Notes: a model not told the origin generated them from the sequence alone. DNA of 64,000 bases from Aliishimia sp045106335 (GCA_045106335.1 JBGCEM010000054.1:1-64000), one strand, 5' to 3'. Counted from the first letter of the stretch, positions 1 through 8,104 are shown. A program made the numbers and translations.

Positions 1-76
1 CGCTGGTCTTGCCCGGCAAATGTGCGCCAAGCCGACGCCAGACCCGATCCGTCACAACAAATCTCTGCGCGTCCAT
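1..76 (-). CDS. IS5-family transposase, N-terminal fragment cut by the window edge
   Basis: Reading leftward from an ATG at 76, 25 codons are open to the edge of the window. The peptide opens MDAQRFVVTDRVW and continues with a RRLGAHLPGK-like stretch. This is the typical opening of IS5-family (DDE) transposases, where a short 'F-T-D-x-x-W-x-x-L-x-P-x-L-P-G-K' helix precedes the catalytic region. A strong ribosome binding site (GGAGG on the minus strand, 81-86) sits at the right distance. The catalytic part lies outside the window, so whether the element is intact cannot be judged. It sits just downstream of gpt. The assignment rests on 25 residues only. Confidence 0.6.
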   Translation of the reverse strand, partial: MDAQRFVVTDRVWRRLGAHLPGKTS

Positions 77-135
77 TCAAACCTCCATTTTGGAAATTTG
101 AATCAGAAATCAAATCGAATGGGAATCCTGATTGT
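1..135 (-). mobile_element. Edge of an IS5-like insertion sequence (partial)
   Basis: This stretch holds the transposase start plus about 50-60 bp of AT-rich flank (77-135) with repeated GAATC/GATTC words, as expected for the terminal inverted repeat of an IS5-like element. The outer boundary is probably near 125-135, before the 3' end of gpt at 145. I could not define the exact terminal repeat or target duplication because the other end is not in the window. Confidence 0.4.
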
Positions 136-144
136 CCACAGTTG

Positions 145-663
145 CTAGTCCTTGCCGCGGTAAGGTTCGACATATTGCAGCGCCATATCCCAAGGAAAAA
201 AGATCCACGTGTCCTGCGATACACCCGTGATAAACGTGTCCACCATTGGTTCGCCCTGCGGCTTTGCATAAACGGTGGCGAAATGCGCGTTGGGATACAG
301 GCTGCGCACCAGTTCCAACGTTTTACCGCTGTCGACCAGATCATCGACGATCAATATGCCCGTCCCATCGCCCATCATGTCCACATCTGGGGATTTCAGG
401 ACCTCGGCGTCACGTTGCTGATCCGCCTTGCCGCCGCCCGAGTGATAGGATTTCACACTGATCGTATCCACAGTGCGCACATCCAATTCCCGTGCGACGA
501 TCATCGCCGGCGCCATCCCACCGCGTGTGATCGCAACAATGGCGCGCCACGCCCCATCATCAGGACCTTTCCCATCTAAGCGCCACGCCAAAGCCCGGCT
601 GTCGCGGTGCATTTGATCCCAGCTGACGTGAAACCCTTTTTCGTGCGGAAGACGGTCTGCCAT
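145..663 (-). CDS. gpt: Xanthine(-guanine) phosphoribosyltransferase
   Basis: A 172-residue cytosolic purine-salvage enzyme that transfers phosphoribosyl from PRPP to xanthine or guanine. The PRPP-binding loop is clear at residues 104-116 (ILIVDDLVDSGKT, with the two Asp residues of the type I PRTase signature), and a glycine-rich AITRGGM loop is near residue 45. The closing WIFFPWD motif is typical of bacterial Gpt. Length matches the family (150-175). The gene starts 3 bp after the fabI stop, so fabI and gpt are probably one transcript. An IS5-like element begins within about 20 bp of its 3' end without damaging the reading frame. Confidence 0.9.
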   Translation of the reverse strand: MADRLPHEKGFHVSWDQMHRDSRALAWRLDGKGPDDGAWRAIVAITRGGMAPAMIVARELDVRTVDTISVKSYHSGGGKADQQRDAEVLKSPDVDMMGDGTGILIVDDLVDSGKTLELVRSLYPNAHFATVYAKPQGEPMVDTFITGVSQDTWIFFPWDMALQYVEPYRGKD

Positions 664-666
664 AAT

Positions 667-1473
667 CTACCCTTTGCTCATATCCGGGGCGTCAACGGCC
701 TTCATGCCCACCACATGATACCCAGCATCAACGTGCAAATTTTCCCCCGTTGTGCCGCTGCCCAGATCGGACAACAAAAACAGCGCGGCCTTGCCCACAT
801 CCTCAATCGTCACATTGCGGCGCAGCGGTGAATTATACTCATTCCACTTCATTATGTAGCGGAAATCACCAATGCCCGAAGCCGCCAAGGTTTTGATCGG
901 ACCAGCGCTGATGGCATTGACGCGGATATTGTCCTTGCCCAGATCCTCGGCCAGATACTGCACCGACGCTTCCAGGGCGGCTTTGGCCACGCCCATGACA
1001 TTATAATGCGGCATAACTTTTTCGGCCCCGTAATAGGTCAAGGTCAACGCAGAGCCGCCGTCTGTCATCATCTTTTCAGCGCGTTGCATGATGGCGGTAA
1101 AGCTGTAAACGGAAATATCCATCGACATGGCGAAATTGCCTCGGCTGGTGTCAACATACCGCCCGCGTAACTCGTTTTTGTCTGAAAACCCAATGGCGTG
1201 GACGATGAAGTCAATCTGGCCCCAGCGGTCTTTTAACGCGTCAAACAAGCCATCAATTGAAGCCTCATCCCCAACATCACAGGGCAGCACGATGTCCGAG
1301 CCAACTTGCGCGGCCAAAGGAACGACGCGCTTTTTCAGCGCCTCACCTTGATAAGAAAACGCCAGTTCTGCGCCATGATCTGCCAACGTGCGTGCCACGC
1401 CCCACGCAATAGATTTATCGTTCGCCAATCCCATGATCAGCCCACGTTTGCCCGCCATCAATGCGTCTGCCAT
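667..1473 (-). CDS. fabI: Enoyl-[acyl-carrier-protein] reductase (NADH)
   Basis: Last step of each round of type II fatty acid synthesis, reducing trans-2-enoyl-ACP. The 268-residue protein is a short-chain dehydrogenase with the FabI variant of the catalytic set: Tyr147/148 and Tyr157-x6-Lys164 (YNVMGVAK), plus the nucleotide-binding start GLIMGLANDKSIAWG near residues 11-25. The substrate-region pattern LRRNVTIEDVG near the C-terminus is also FabI-like. It is the first gene of a leftward fabI-gpt pair and is divergent from pdxH, with a shared promoter region at 1474-1606. By family knowledge it would be the triclosan/isoniazid-type target enzyme. Confidence 0.95.
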   Translation of the reverse strand: MADALMAGKRGLIMGLANDKSIAWGVARTLADHGAELAFSYQGEALKKRVVPLAAQVGSDIVLPCDVGDEASIDGLFDALKDRWGQIDFIVHAIGFSDKNELRGRYVDTSRGNFAMSMDISVYSFTAIMQRAEKMMTDGGSALTLTYYGAEKVMPHYNVMGVAKAALEASVQYLAEDLGKDNIRVNAISAGPIKTLAASGIGDFRYIMKWNEYNSPLRRNVTIEDVGKAALFLLSDLGSGTTGENLHVDAGYHVVGMKAVDAPDMSKG

Positions 1474-1606
1474 GCCAGATCGTCCCCTTAAACATCGCTG
1501 AAGTTAACCTTGCTTTAGGCCATTGCCGCAACACCATCAAGGCGCTGCATTGAACTGAACCGACCCGCGCCCTAGGTTGCGTCCAAGAAGCACCGCAGGA
1601 GCACAC

Positions 1607-2209
1607 ATGTCAGAGCGAACCGGAATTTTTGCAGGCGACGATCCATTTGTGATTGCCCGGCGTTGGCTGGCAGAAGCCGAAGACAGTGAACTCAACGATC
1701 CAAATGCCATTGCTTTGGCCACAGTCGACAGCGACGGAATGCCCAATGCGCGCATGGTGTTGCTGAAGGACATCGAAGACGCAGCTTTCGTGTTTTACAC
1801 CAACTATGGCAGCCGCAAAGGACAAGAGATTTTGGCCTCGGGCAAGGCCGCTTTTGTGATGCATTGGAAGTCGTTACACCGACAAATTCGTGTTCGTGGA
1901 CATGTGGTCAAGGAAGACGGGCCCGTGGCTGACGCCTATTACCAATCACGCTCGCTCAAAAGCCGCCTTGGGGCTTGGGCCTCGGATCAAAGCCAACCCT
2001 TGACGTCGCGCAGTACTTTGGTGGCTGAAGTCGCCAAAGTGACGCTGCAAAAAGGGACCTCACCAGAGCGCCCCCCATTTTGGGGTGGCTTTCGCGTCAC
2101 ACCTGTCGAAATCGAATTTTGGGCAGATGGTGCCCACCGCCTTCACGACCGCTTTCGCTGGTCGCAAAATCTTGAAACAAAATGGGAAGTTACGCGACTT
2201 AACCCATAA
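1607..2209 (+). CDS. pdxH: Pyridoxine/pyridoxamine 5'-phosphate oxidase
   Basis: FMN-dependent oxidase that makes pyridoxal 5'-phosphate from PNP or PMP in B6 synthesis and salvage. The 200-residue product has the family pattern: 'ATVDSDGMPNARMVLLK', 'FVFYTNYGSRKGQE', 'FVMHWKSLHRQIRVRG', 'YYQSRSLKSRLGAWAS' and the C-terminal 'HDRFRWS' and 'RLNP' motifs. I chose the ATG at 1607 because an AGGAG-type ribosome binding site lies at 1597-1601 and homologues start near here; an upstream in-frame ATG at 1577 would add ten residues. Transcribed divergently from fabI. Confidence 0.93.
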   Translation: MSERTGIFAGDDPFVIARRWLAEAEDSELNDPNAIALATVDSDGMPNARMVLLKDIEDAAFVFYTNYGSRKGQEILASGKAAFVMHWKSLHRQIRVRGHVVKEDGPVADAYYQSRSLKSRLGAWASDQSQPLTSRSTLVAEVAKVTLQKGTSPERPPFWGGFRVTPVEIEFWADGAHRLHDRFRWSQNLETKWEVTRLNP

Positions 2210-2343
2210 GCTAGACACATTTCTTAATAAAAAATTACTTTTCAGCGTCAATTTGCAGGATTCTGCTTGAATCCAGTGCTGCTTTTGGAAGATGTTGTAC
2301 ATAAGACGGGGCGGGGTGTACCGGAATAGATTGAGAAAACGCT

Positions 2344-2883
2344 TTGGCGGATATTACAGAAGAAATTGTGACACGGGTCGAAGGCCAAGTAAAATGGTTC
2401 GATCCCGTTAAAGGGTTTGGATTCGTCGTTGCTGATGGCGGCGGGCCGGATATACTATTGCACGTCAACGTTTTGCGGAACTTTGGACAAAGCTCTGTAG
2501 CGGATGGGGCGGGTATCGAAATCGATACCCAAGCCACTGCGCGCGGGATACAAGCGATCGAGATCGTGCGGATTGATCCGCCCGAAGTCGACGATGAAAG
2601 TCCGCTGGCCGATATTGCGGTGCTGGATGATGCGTCTGTGCAGGCCGCCGATTTAGAACCGGCGCGGGTCAAGTGGTTTGATAAAGGCAAGGGGTTCGGG
2701 TTTGCGAATGTGTTTGGCAAATCCGAAGATGTGTTCTTGCATGTCGAGGTCCTTCGTCGGTCTGGACTGAGTGATTTGCAACCCGGCGAAGCTTTGGCCT
2801 TGCGGGTTATTGATGGCAAACGAGGTCGGATGGCCGCTGAGGTTTTGGCATGGGAAACCGGTATCGACGATCAAGACGCCTGA
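2344..2883 (+). CDS. Tandem (two-domain) cold shock protein
   Basis: A 179-residue protein with two OB-fold cold shock domains. The first, near residues 13-80, carries GQVKWFDPVKGFGFV; the second, near residues 108-170, carries ARVKWFDKGKGFGF. RNP1 (KGFGF) is intact in both. The RNP2 region (ILLHV, VFLHV) is also present in both. Such proteins bind single-stranded RNA or DNA and act as RNA chaperones. Usual CspA-type proteins have one domain of about 70 residues; two-domain forms are common in Rhizobiales and Rhodobacterales. The reading frame forces a TTG start at 2344 because an in-frame stop is just upstream; a GTG at 2368 is the alternative. The 3' end overlaps the next gene by 34 bp. Confidence 0.85.
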   Translation: MADITEEIVTRVEGQVKWFDPVKGFGFVVADGGGPDILLHVNVLRNFGQSSVADGAGIEIDTQATARGIQAIEIVRIDPPEVDDESPLADIAVLDDASVQAADLEPARVKWFDKGKGFGFANVFGKSEDVFLHVEVLRRSGLSDLQPGEALALRVIDGKRGRMAAEVLAWETGIDDQDA

Positions 2884-3347
2884 TCGCGGCTTCCGTGACA
2901 GGCGCGGTGATCTTGTTTTCAGCAACTCAAGCCTTTGCAACTTGCCGCGAAGATCAGGTGCATGTGCGCGGCGATTGGGGGCAGGCACGGTTCAGTGTTG
3001 AAGTTGCCGATGATGAAGCCGAGCGCGCACAGGGCCTGATGCACCGCGAGTCGTTGGCGTCTTCTGCGGGCATGTTGTTCCTGTATGACAGACCGCAGAA
3101 CCTCAGCTTCTGGATGCGCAACACGCTGATTGAGCTGGATCTGATCTTTATCGATTCTCACGGTGTGATTACGCATGTCCACGACCGCGCGCAGCCATTG
3201 GATGAAACGCCGATCCCAGGGGGGCTGGGGCGTGCTGTTCTTGAAATCAATGGCGGCCTTGCGCGCCGGATGGGAATTTCTGTCGGATCACAGATAAAAC
3301 ACCCGGCGTTTGGGGCAGGTGCAGCGTGGGCCTGTGTGGCGGGGTGA
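2850..3347 (+). CDS. DUF192 family exported protein
   Basis: A 165-residue protein with an N-terminal signal segment (basic start NRYRRSRR, hydrophobic stretch, cleavage near ATQAFA-TC at residue 30). The rest matches the DUF192 fold: EAERAQGLMHRESL, GMLFLYDRPQ, SFWMRNTLIELDLIFID and AVLEINGG. Function in this family is unproven; structures show a small beta barrel. The ATG at 2850 lies inside the 3' end of the cold shock gene, preceded by a GAGG-type site, so the two are probably translationally coupled. Expected location is the periplasm. Confidence 0.85.
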   Translation: MGNRYRRSRRLIAASVTGAVILFSATQAFATCREDQVHVRGDWGQARFSVEVADDEAERAQGLMHRESLASSAGMLFLYDRPQNLSFWMRNTLIELDLIFIDSHGVITHVHDRAQPLDETPIPGGLGRAVLEINGGLARRMGISVGSQIKHPAFGAGAAWACVAG

Positions 3348-3452
3348 GCCTTCAGAATCCGCTTGGGACGCGACTGATTGTCAAAACTCACAAAACACGC
3401 GCATTTTTGGCTTTTCAAATCAGATTAGGCATCGTATGCACCCCCCATGGTC

Positions 3453-3529
3453 CGGGGCGTGGCGCAGTCTGGTAGCGCACCTGTTTTGGGTACAGGGGGT
3501 CGTGAGTTCGAATCTCGCCGCCCCGACCA
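3453..3529 (+). tRNA. tRNA-Pro (anticodon UGG)
   Basis: A complete 77-nt cloverleaf with encoded CCA. The acceptor stem is CGGGGCG (3453-3459) with CGCCCCG (3519-3525). The anticodon arm is CCTGT/ACAGG around loop TTTGGGT, giving anticodon TGG. The T arm contains GTTCGAATC, and A73-CCA occupies 3526-3529. It stands alone, 105 bp after the DUF192 gene. Confidence 0.95.
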
Positions 3530-3830
3530 CACTTTCCAACATTTTTCAAAATTTGCTTTGCGACCTGCGGAGCCGCCATGTGGCGTGGGTTGGATTGCGC
3601 GCGCGAATCAACCTGTGATTGAATGGATGATCGCGTCAGAATCACACCCGAAAGCCCGTCTTGAGCCGCTATATTTGGTATTAAGTCTTCTGTCGGTGCC
3701 TAGATTATGCAACCCAACCACGCATCAGCATAAAATTTTTGTGGCCCGCGATTTTTTTTCAACGCCTAAACTTGCGACACCGCGGCGTGCATCAAGACTC
3801 ACGGCTGTGGTGCGAAATTGTGGGCGACGT

Positions 3831-3862
3831 TGTGGATAACTTCACGTGGTGCTTTACCCACA
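3831..3862. promoter_or_regulatory. DnaA box pair upstream of nrdJ
   Basis: A perfect DnaA box (TTATCCACA on the minus strand) is at 3831-3839. A second box with one mismatch, TTACCCACA on the plus strand, is at 3854-3862. Weaker copies (TGTGGTGCG, TGTGGGCGA) lie just upstream at about 3816-3828. DnaA is known to bind upstream of ribonucleotide reductase genes in other bacteria. A role here in coupling dNTP supply to replication is inference. Confidence 0.5.
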
Positions 3863-3899
3863 AAGCCTAATTCAGCCCAGTGAAACGAAAAATCGAGAT

Positions 3900-4018
3900 C
3901 TTAAGATTTATTACCAAAAACTTAAGATTTGGCCCGCGTTTTGATGGGGCTGGGATACGGAACGGCCCTTGGCGCGTGTCTCAATTTGGTCAAGCAGAAT
4001 GTTGCTCAGAAATCTTAA
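3900..4018. repeat. TTAAGATTT repeats (two direct, one inverted)
   Basis: The decamer CTTAAGATTT occurs at 3900-3909 and 3921-3930 (21-bp spacing, about two helical turns, same face), and AAATCTTAA, the reverse complement of its core, at 4010-4018. The repeats sit in the AT-rich stretch between the DnaA boxes and the nrdJ leader. They could be a transcription-factor operator; the factor is unknown. Confidence 0.4.
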
Positions 4019-4076
4019 TTTTTATCGTTGACGAGTTAGGGGCGCATACGGCAGTTAGTACGAACGGTTCAGCCAG

Positions 4077-4090
4077 CCACTATATCTGGT
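4077..4090 (+). promoter_or_regulatory. Possible NrdR box
   Basis: CCACTATATCTGGT resembles the NrdR consensus (roughly ACACWATATMTWGTGT), the repressor site usual upstream of ribonucleotide reductase genes. Only one copy is seen, whereas NrdR normally uses two spaced by about three helical turns, so this is weak. Confidence 0.25.
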
Positions 4091-4286
4091 AGGTGGGCGC
4101 AGCAACAAAGCAACGACCGTATGTGCAAGATGGAACCACATCTTATTGTAGGACCCCGTTAGGGGACGTAGCCGGGGACAGCTGTTTTCGGGAGGAGAAA
4201 CCTGTGTCGCAACGATCCCGTTGCGCCGCACCAGCGCCGCCTTGTGAGGCAGGGGGGCGATACAGCAACGCTAGAGTGAGGCAGCT

Positions 4287-7200
4287 ATGAAGATCGAACG
4301 TAAGTTCACCACCACAGGTCAAGACGCCTATTCGGACCTAGACTTTGTGACAACTGTGTCTGAAATCCGCAATCCAGATGGCACAATTGTCTTTCATTTG
4401 GACAATGTAGAAGTCCCAAAAAGCTGGAGCCAAGTTGCCAGTGATGTCATCGCACAAAAATATTTTCGCAAAGCTGGGGTCCCGTCGCAGGTCGAGCCCG
4501 TTGCAGAAAAAGACGTGCCCGAATTCTTGTGGCGCTCAAAGCCGGCCAAGGGTGCGACCATGGGCGGTGAGACGTCTTCCAAGCAAGTGTTTGACCGTCT
4601 GGCGGGCGCTTGGACGTATTGGGGTTGGAAAGGTGGTTATTTCACGTCTGAAGACGATGCGCGGTCCTACTTTGACGAAATGCGTTACATGTTGGCGACA
4701 CAGCGCGCCGCTCCGAACTCGCCGCAATGGTTCAACACGGGACTGCATTGGGCGTATGGCATCGATGGCCCCGCACAAGGGCACCACTATGTGGATTACA
4801 AAACCGGCAAGCTGACGAAATCCAAATCGTCCTATGAACATCCCCAGCCACATGCCTGCTTTATCCAATCTGTGTCAGACGATTTGGTGAATGACGGCGG
4901 TATCATGGACCTTTGGGTGCGTGAGGCGCGTCTGTTCAAATACGGCTCTGGCACGGGCACCAATTTTAGCTATCTGCGCGGTGAAGGCGAAAGCCTGTCG
5001 GGCGGTGGTAAGTCTTCTGGGCTTATGGGGTTCCTTAAAATCGGTGATCGGGCGGCTGGTGCGATTAAATCCGGCGGCACCACGCGCCGTGCTGCCAAAA
5101 TGGTGATCGTCGACGCTGATCACCCCGATATCGAGGATTTCATCAACTGGAAGGTGATCGAAGAGCAGAAAGTGGCAAGCATTGTCGCGGGTTCCAAGAT
5201 GCACGAACAGAAGTTGAACGCCTTGTTTGCGGCAATCAAATCTTGGGACGGGGCCGAGGCCGATGCCTATGACCCAAAAGTGAATGCCGGTCTGAAAGCG
5301 GCCATTCGCGACGCCAAAAAAGTCGCGATCCCGGAAACTTACGTCAAACGTGTGCTGGATTATGCAAAGCAGGGCCATACCAGCATCGAGTTCCCCACCT
5401 ACGACACGGATTGGGATTCTGAAGCCTATAGCTCGGTCTCTGGACAAAACAGCAATAACAGTATCCGGGTGACCAATGCTTTCCTCCACGCGGTTGAGAA
5501 GGATGCGGATTGGGAGTTGACCAGCCGCGTGGATGGGTCGGTGATTAAGACGATCAAAGCGCGCGATTTGTGGGAAAAAGTTGGGCATGCTGCTTGGGCC
5601 TGTGCAGATCCGGGTATTCAATATCACGATACGGTCAATGAGTGGCATACATGCCCGGCAGATGGCGAAATTCGGGGCTCAAACCCCTGTTCTGAATACA
5701 TGTTTTTGGATGACACGGCCTGTAACTTGGCCTCGTTGAACCTGCTGACCTTCCTTAAGGACGGTGTGTTTCAATCGGACGACTACATGCATGCCGCCCG
5801 TCTGTGGACGATCACGCTGGAAGTGTCTGTTATGATGGCACAATTCCCATCCAAGGCGATTGCGCAGCGTTCGTATGACTTCCGTACTTTGGGATTGGGA
5901 TATGCCAATATCGGCGGATTGCTGATGAACATGGGCCACAGCTATGACAGTGACGAAGGCCGTGCGCTTTGCGGTGCGTTAACTGCGATCATGACTGGCG
6001 TGTCCTATGCGACTTCGGCCGAAATGGCCGGCGAGTTGGGACCCTTCCCGGGCTATGCCAAAAACGCCAGCCACATGCTGCGGGTGATGCGCAATCACCG
6101 AAAAGCCGCATGGGGGTCTGAGGACGGCTATGACAGTCTCAGCGTCAAACCTGTGCCGCTTGATCATAAAAATTGCCCTGACCCGAAATTGGTCGAACTG
6201 GCGATGGCCAGCTGGGACGAGGCCTTGAAGCTGGGCGAAAAGAACGGCTACCGCAACGCGCAATCGACTGTGATCGCGCCCACGGGCACCATTGGTCTGG
6301 TCATGGATTGTGACACGACGGGGATCGAGCCTGACTTTGCCTTGGTGAAGTTCAAAAAACTTGCAGGTGGTGGCTACTTCAAGATCATCAACCGCTCGGT
6401 TCCGTCGGCTTTGGAAAAACTGGGTTACTCTTCTGCACAGATCGAAGAGATTGTCGCGTATGCCGTCGGACATGGCACGATCGGCAACGCACCTGGCGTG
6501 AATCACACTTCCTTGGCAGGGCATGGCTTTGGCCCGGCAGAGCTTGCCAAAGTAGACGCGGCGTTGGAATCTGCCTTTGATATCCGCTTTGTATTCAATC
6601 AATGGACCTTGGGCGCAGAGTTTTGCACAGGAGTGCTCGGCATTCCGACCGAAAAGTTGAACGATCCAACATTCGATCTGCTCAAATCTTTGGGGTATAC
6701 GAAAGCGGACATCGACGCGGCGAATGACCACGTGTGCGGCACGATGACTTTGGAAGGTGCGCCGTTCCTGAACGAAAAGCACTACAAGATCTTTGACTGT
6801 GCAAATCCGTGCGGCAAGAAGGGCAAACGCTATTTGGATGTGAACAGCCACATCACCATGATGGCGGCGGCGCAATCGTTTATTTCGGGCGCGATTTCCA
6901 AGACGATTAACATGCCGAACGACGCCACAATCGAGGATTGCCAAAAAGCCTATGAGCTGTCTTGGTCCTTGGGTGTGAAAGCCAACGCGTTGTATCGCGA
7001 TGGGTCTAAACTGTCCCAACCGCTGGCTTCGGCCCTGGTTGAAGATGACGAAGACGCAGCGGACATTTTGGAACGCGGCAATCCAGCGGAAAAAGCGGCT
7101 GTGCTGGCGGAAAAGATCATCGAAAAGGTGATCGTTAAGGAAATCGTCAAATCGCACCGCGAAAAGATGCCGGAACGGCGCAAGGGCTATACTCAAAAAG

Positions 7201-7931
7201 CCATCGTGGGCGGGCACAAGGTCTATCTGCGCACGGGCGAGTATGAAAACGGCAACTTGGGCGAGATCTTCATCGACATGCACAAGGAAGGTGCAGGCTT
7301 CCGCGCGATGATGAACAATTTCGCCATCGCGGTGTCGGTCGGCCTGCAATATGGTGTGCCGCTGGAAGAGTTCGTGGATGCGTTTACCTTCACCAAGTTT
7401 GAGCCCGCAGGCATGGTGCAGGGCAATGACAGCATCAAAAACGCGACTTCGATCCTAGACTATATTTTCCGCGAATTGGCGGTGTCCTATTTGGATCGCA
7501 CGGATTTGGCGCATGTCAAACCCGAAGGTGCGTCCTTTGATGATATCGGGCTTGGTGTCGTCGAAGAGGGGGTGAGCAACGTCTCGGAAATATCTGAAAC
7601 AGCTGCAGGAAAATCACTTGAGGTGCTCAAGCAAATCAGCTCAACGGGCTATCTGCGCAAACGCCTTCCCCAAGAATTGGTCGTGCTGCAAGGCGGGGCG
7701 GGCACCTCAATGACGGCGGATGGCACAGTTGCAGAACTGCAGACCTTGCTTCCCGAAGTTGCCCAAAAAGTCGCCGCGACCGCCTCGGCGATGACCTTGG
7801 ACGCCGCTACCAAAGCCAAAATGCAAGGCTATGAAGGCGAAGCCTGCGGGGAATGCGGCAACTACACCTTGGTGCGCAACGGCACCTGCATGAAGTGCAA
7901 CACCTGCGGGGGGACATCGGGCTGTAGCTGA
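4287..7931 (+). CDS. nrdJ: Vitamin B12-dependent ribonucleoside-diphosphate reductase (class II)
   Basis: Makes deoxyribonucleotides from ribonucleotides using adenosylcobalamin to create the radical, so it works with or without oxygen. At 1214 residues it has the size of the long alphaproteobacterial NrdJ. Visible features are NSPQWFNTG (near 144-152), an active-site Cys at 191 (HACFIQS), a GSGTGTNFS loop, the catalytic finger region GSNPCSEYMF (near 468), APTGTIGLV (near 664), a TSCPD-type region after about 960, and a C-terminal Cys-rich tail with repeated CxxC (CGECG, CMKCNTCGG) as a thiol shuttle or zinc ribbon. No class I nrdAB is in the window. Regulation is likely through the long upstream region. 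A terminator follows at 8105-8133. Confidence 0.95.
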   Translation: MKIERKFTTTGQDAYSDLDFVTTVSEIRNPDGTIVFHLDNVEVPKSWSQVASDVIAQKYFRKAGVPSQVEPVAEKDVPEFLWRSKPAKGATMGGETSSKQVFDRLAGAWTYWGWKGGYFTSEDDARSYFDEMRYMLATQRAAPNSPQWFNTGLHWAYGIDGPAQGHHYVDYKTGKLTKSKSSYEHPQPHACFIQSVSDDLVNDGGIMDLWVREARLFKYGSGTGTNFSYLRGEGESLSGGGKSSGLMGFLKIGDRAAGAIKSGGTTRRAAKMVIVDADHPDIEDFINWKVIEEQKVASIVAGSKMHEQKLNALFAAIKSWDGAEADAYDPKVNAGLKAAIRDAKKVAIPETYVKRVLDYAKQGHTSIEFPTYDTDWDSEAYSSVSGQNSNNSIRVTNAFLHAVEKDADWELTSRVDGSVIKTIKARDLWEKVGHAAWACADPGIQYHDTVNEWHTCPADGEIRGSNPCSEYMFLDDTACNLASLNLLTFLKDGVFQSDDYMHAARLWTITLEVSVMMAQFPSKAIAQRSYDFRTLGLGYANIGGLLMNMGHSYDSDEGRALCGALTAIMTGVSYATSAEMAGELGPFPGYAKNASHMLRVMRNHRKAAWGSEDGYDSLSVKPVPLDHKNCPDPKLVELAMASWDEALKLGEKNGYRNAQSTVIAPTGTIGLVMDCDTTGIEPDFALVKFKKLAGGGYFKIINRSVPSALEKLGYSSAQIEEIVAYAVGHGTIGNAPGVNHTSLAGHGFGPAELAKVDAALESAFDIRFVFNQWTLGAEFCTGVLGIPTEKLNDPTFDLLKSLGYTKADIDAANDHVCGTMTLEGAPFLNEKHYKIFDCANPCGKKGKRYLDVNSHITMMAAAQSFISGAISKTINMPNDATIEDCQKAYELSWSLGVKANALYRDGSKLSQPLASALVEDDEDAADILERGNPAEKAAVLAEKIIEKVIVKEIVKSHREKMPERRKGYTQKAIVGGHKVYLRTGEYENGNLGEIFIDMHKEGAGFRAMMNNFAIAVSVGLQYGVPLEEFVDAFTFTKFEPAGMVQGNDSIKNATSILDYIFRELAVSYLDRTDLAHVKPEGASFDDIGLGVVEEGVSNVSEISETAAGKSLEVLKQISSTGYLRKRLPQELVVLQGGAGTSMTADGTVAELQTLLPEVAQKVAATASAMTLDAATKAKMQGYEGEACGECGNYTLVRNGTCMKCNTCGGTSGCS

Positions 7932-8104
7932 AGACTTACAGCCCATGACAAATTAGGGCGGTGGATATCGTTTGATTGCAAGCGGCGTCTACTGCCTTTC
8001 AAGGACGAAGAACACGGAGCGGATGCGTTCGCTCCCGACGACACTCAGGCCGCAGGCAAAAAATTACCGAGCGGTTAACAAACAGAGCTTGAGTGGCGAA
8101 ACTA
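7932..8104. other. Gene-free spacer after nrdJ
   Basis: Between the nrdJ stop and its terminator I see no supported gene. A hairpin, GGAGCG with CGCTCC, lies near 8017-8036. A possible reading frame from a TTG at 7972 runs through the terminator and has no recognisable motif or ribosome binding site, so I do not call it. Confidence 0.4.

Larger units (their letters stand above)
3530..4286 (+). promoter_or_regulatory. Long non-coding region and leader before nrdJ
   Basis: About 750 bp without a convincing gene. The left half (about 3660-3960) contains DnaA boxes and AT-rich repeats. The right half (4030-4286) is rich in hairpins: AAGATG/CATCTT (4127-4144), CCCC/GGGG (4154-4165), CGCAACG/CGTTGCG (4208-4225) and GCCT/AGGC (about 4241-4252). 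A TTGACG -35-like hexamer is at 4028-4033. This suggests a structured 5' leader of up to about 230 nt on the nrdJ mRNA. Conserved leader RNAs upstream of nrdJ have been reported by comparative genomics; I cannot confirm here that this one belongs to that class. It does not show a clear cobalamin riboswitch core. Confidence 0.45.

Noticed and set aside
22..579. Plus-strand frame of 185 codons over gpt
   Set aside because: Antisense to gpt and to the IS5 edge; composition is typical of a shadow.
3700..4030. Chromosomal replication origin
   Set aside because: DnaA boxes and AT-rich repeats are present, but there are only two good boxes and none of the genes usual at oriC in this group. Recorded as a regulatory finding instead.
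4028..4286. Cobalamin riboswitch before nrdJ
   Set aside because: GCCACT and GGAGGAGAAACC pieces look like parts of the B12 element but are in the wrong order and spacing. Kept only as an undefined structured leader.
4875..7349. Long minus-strand frames of 257 and 456 codons opposite nrdJ
   Set aside because: nrdJ is certain by motif. The antisense proteins are rich in His, Arg and Phe and have no family features, as expected from antisense of coding DNA.
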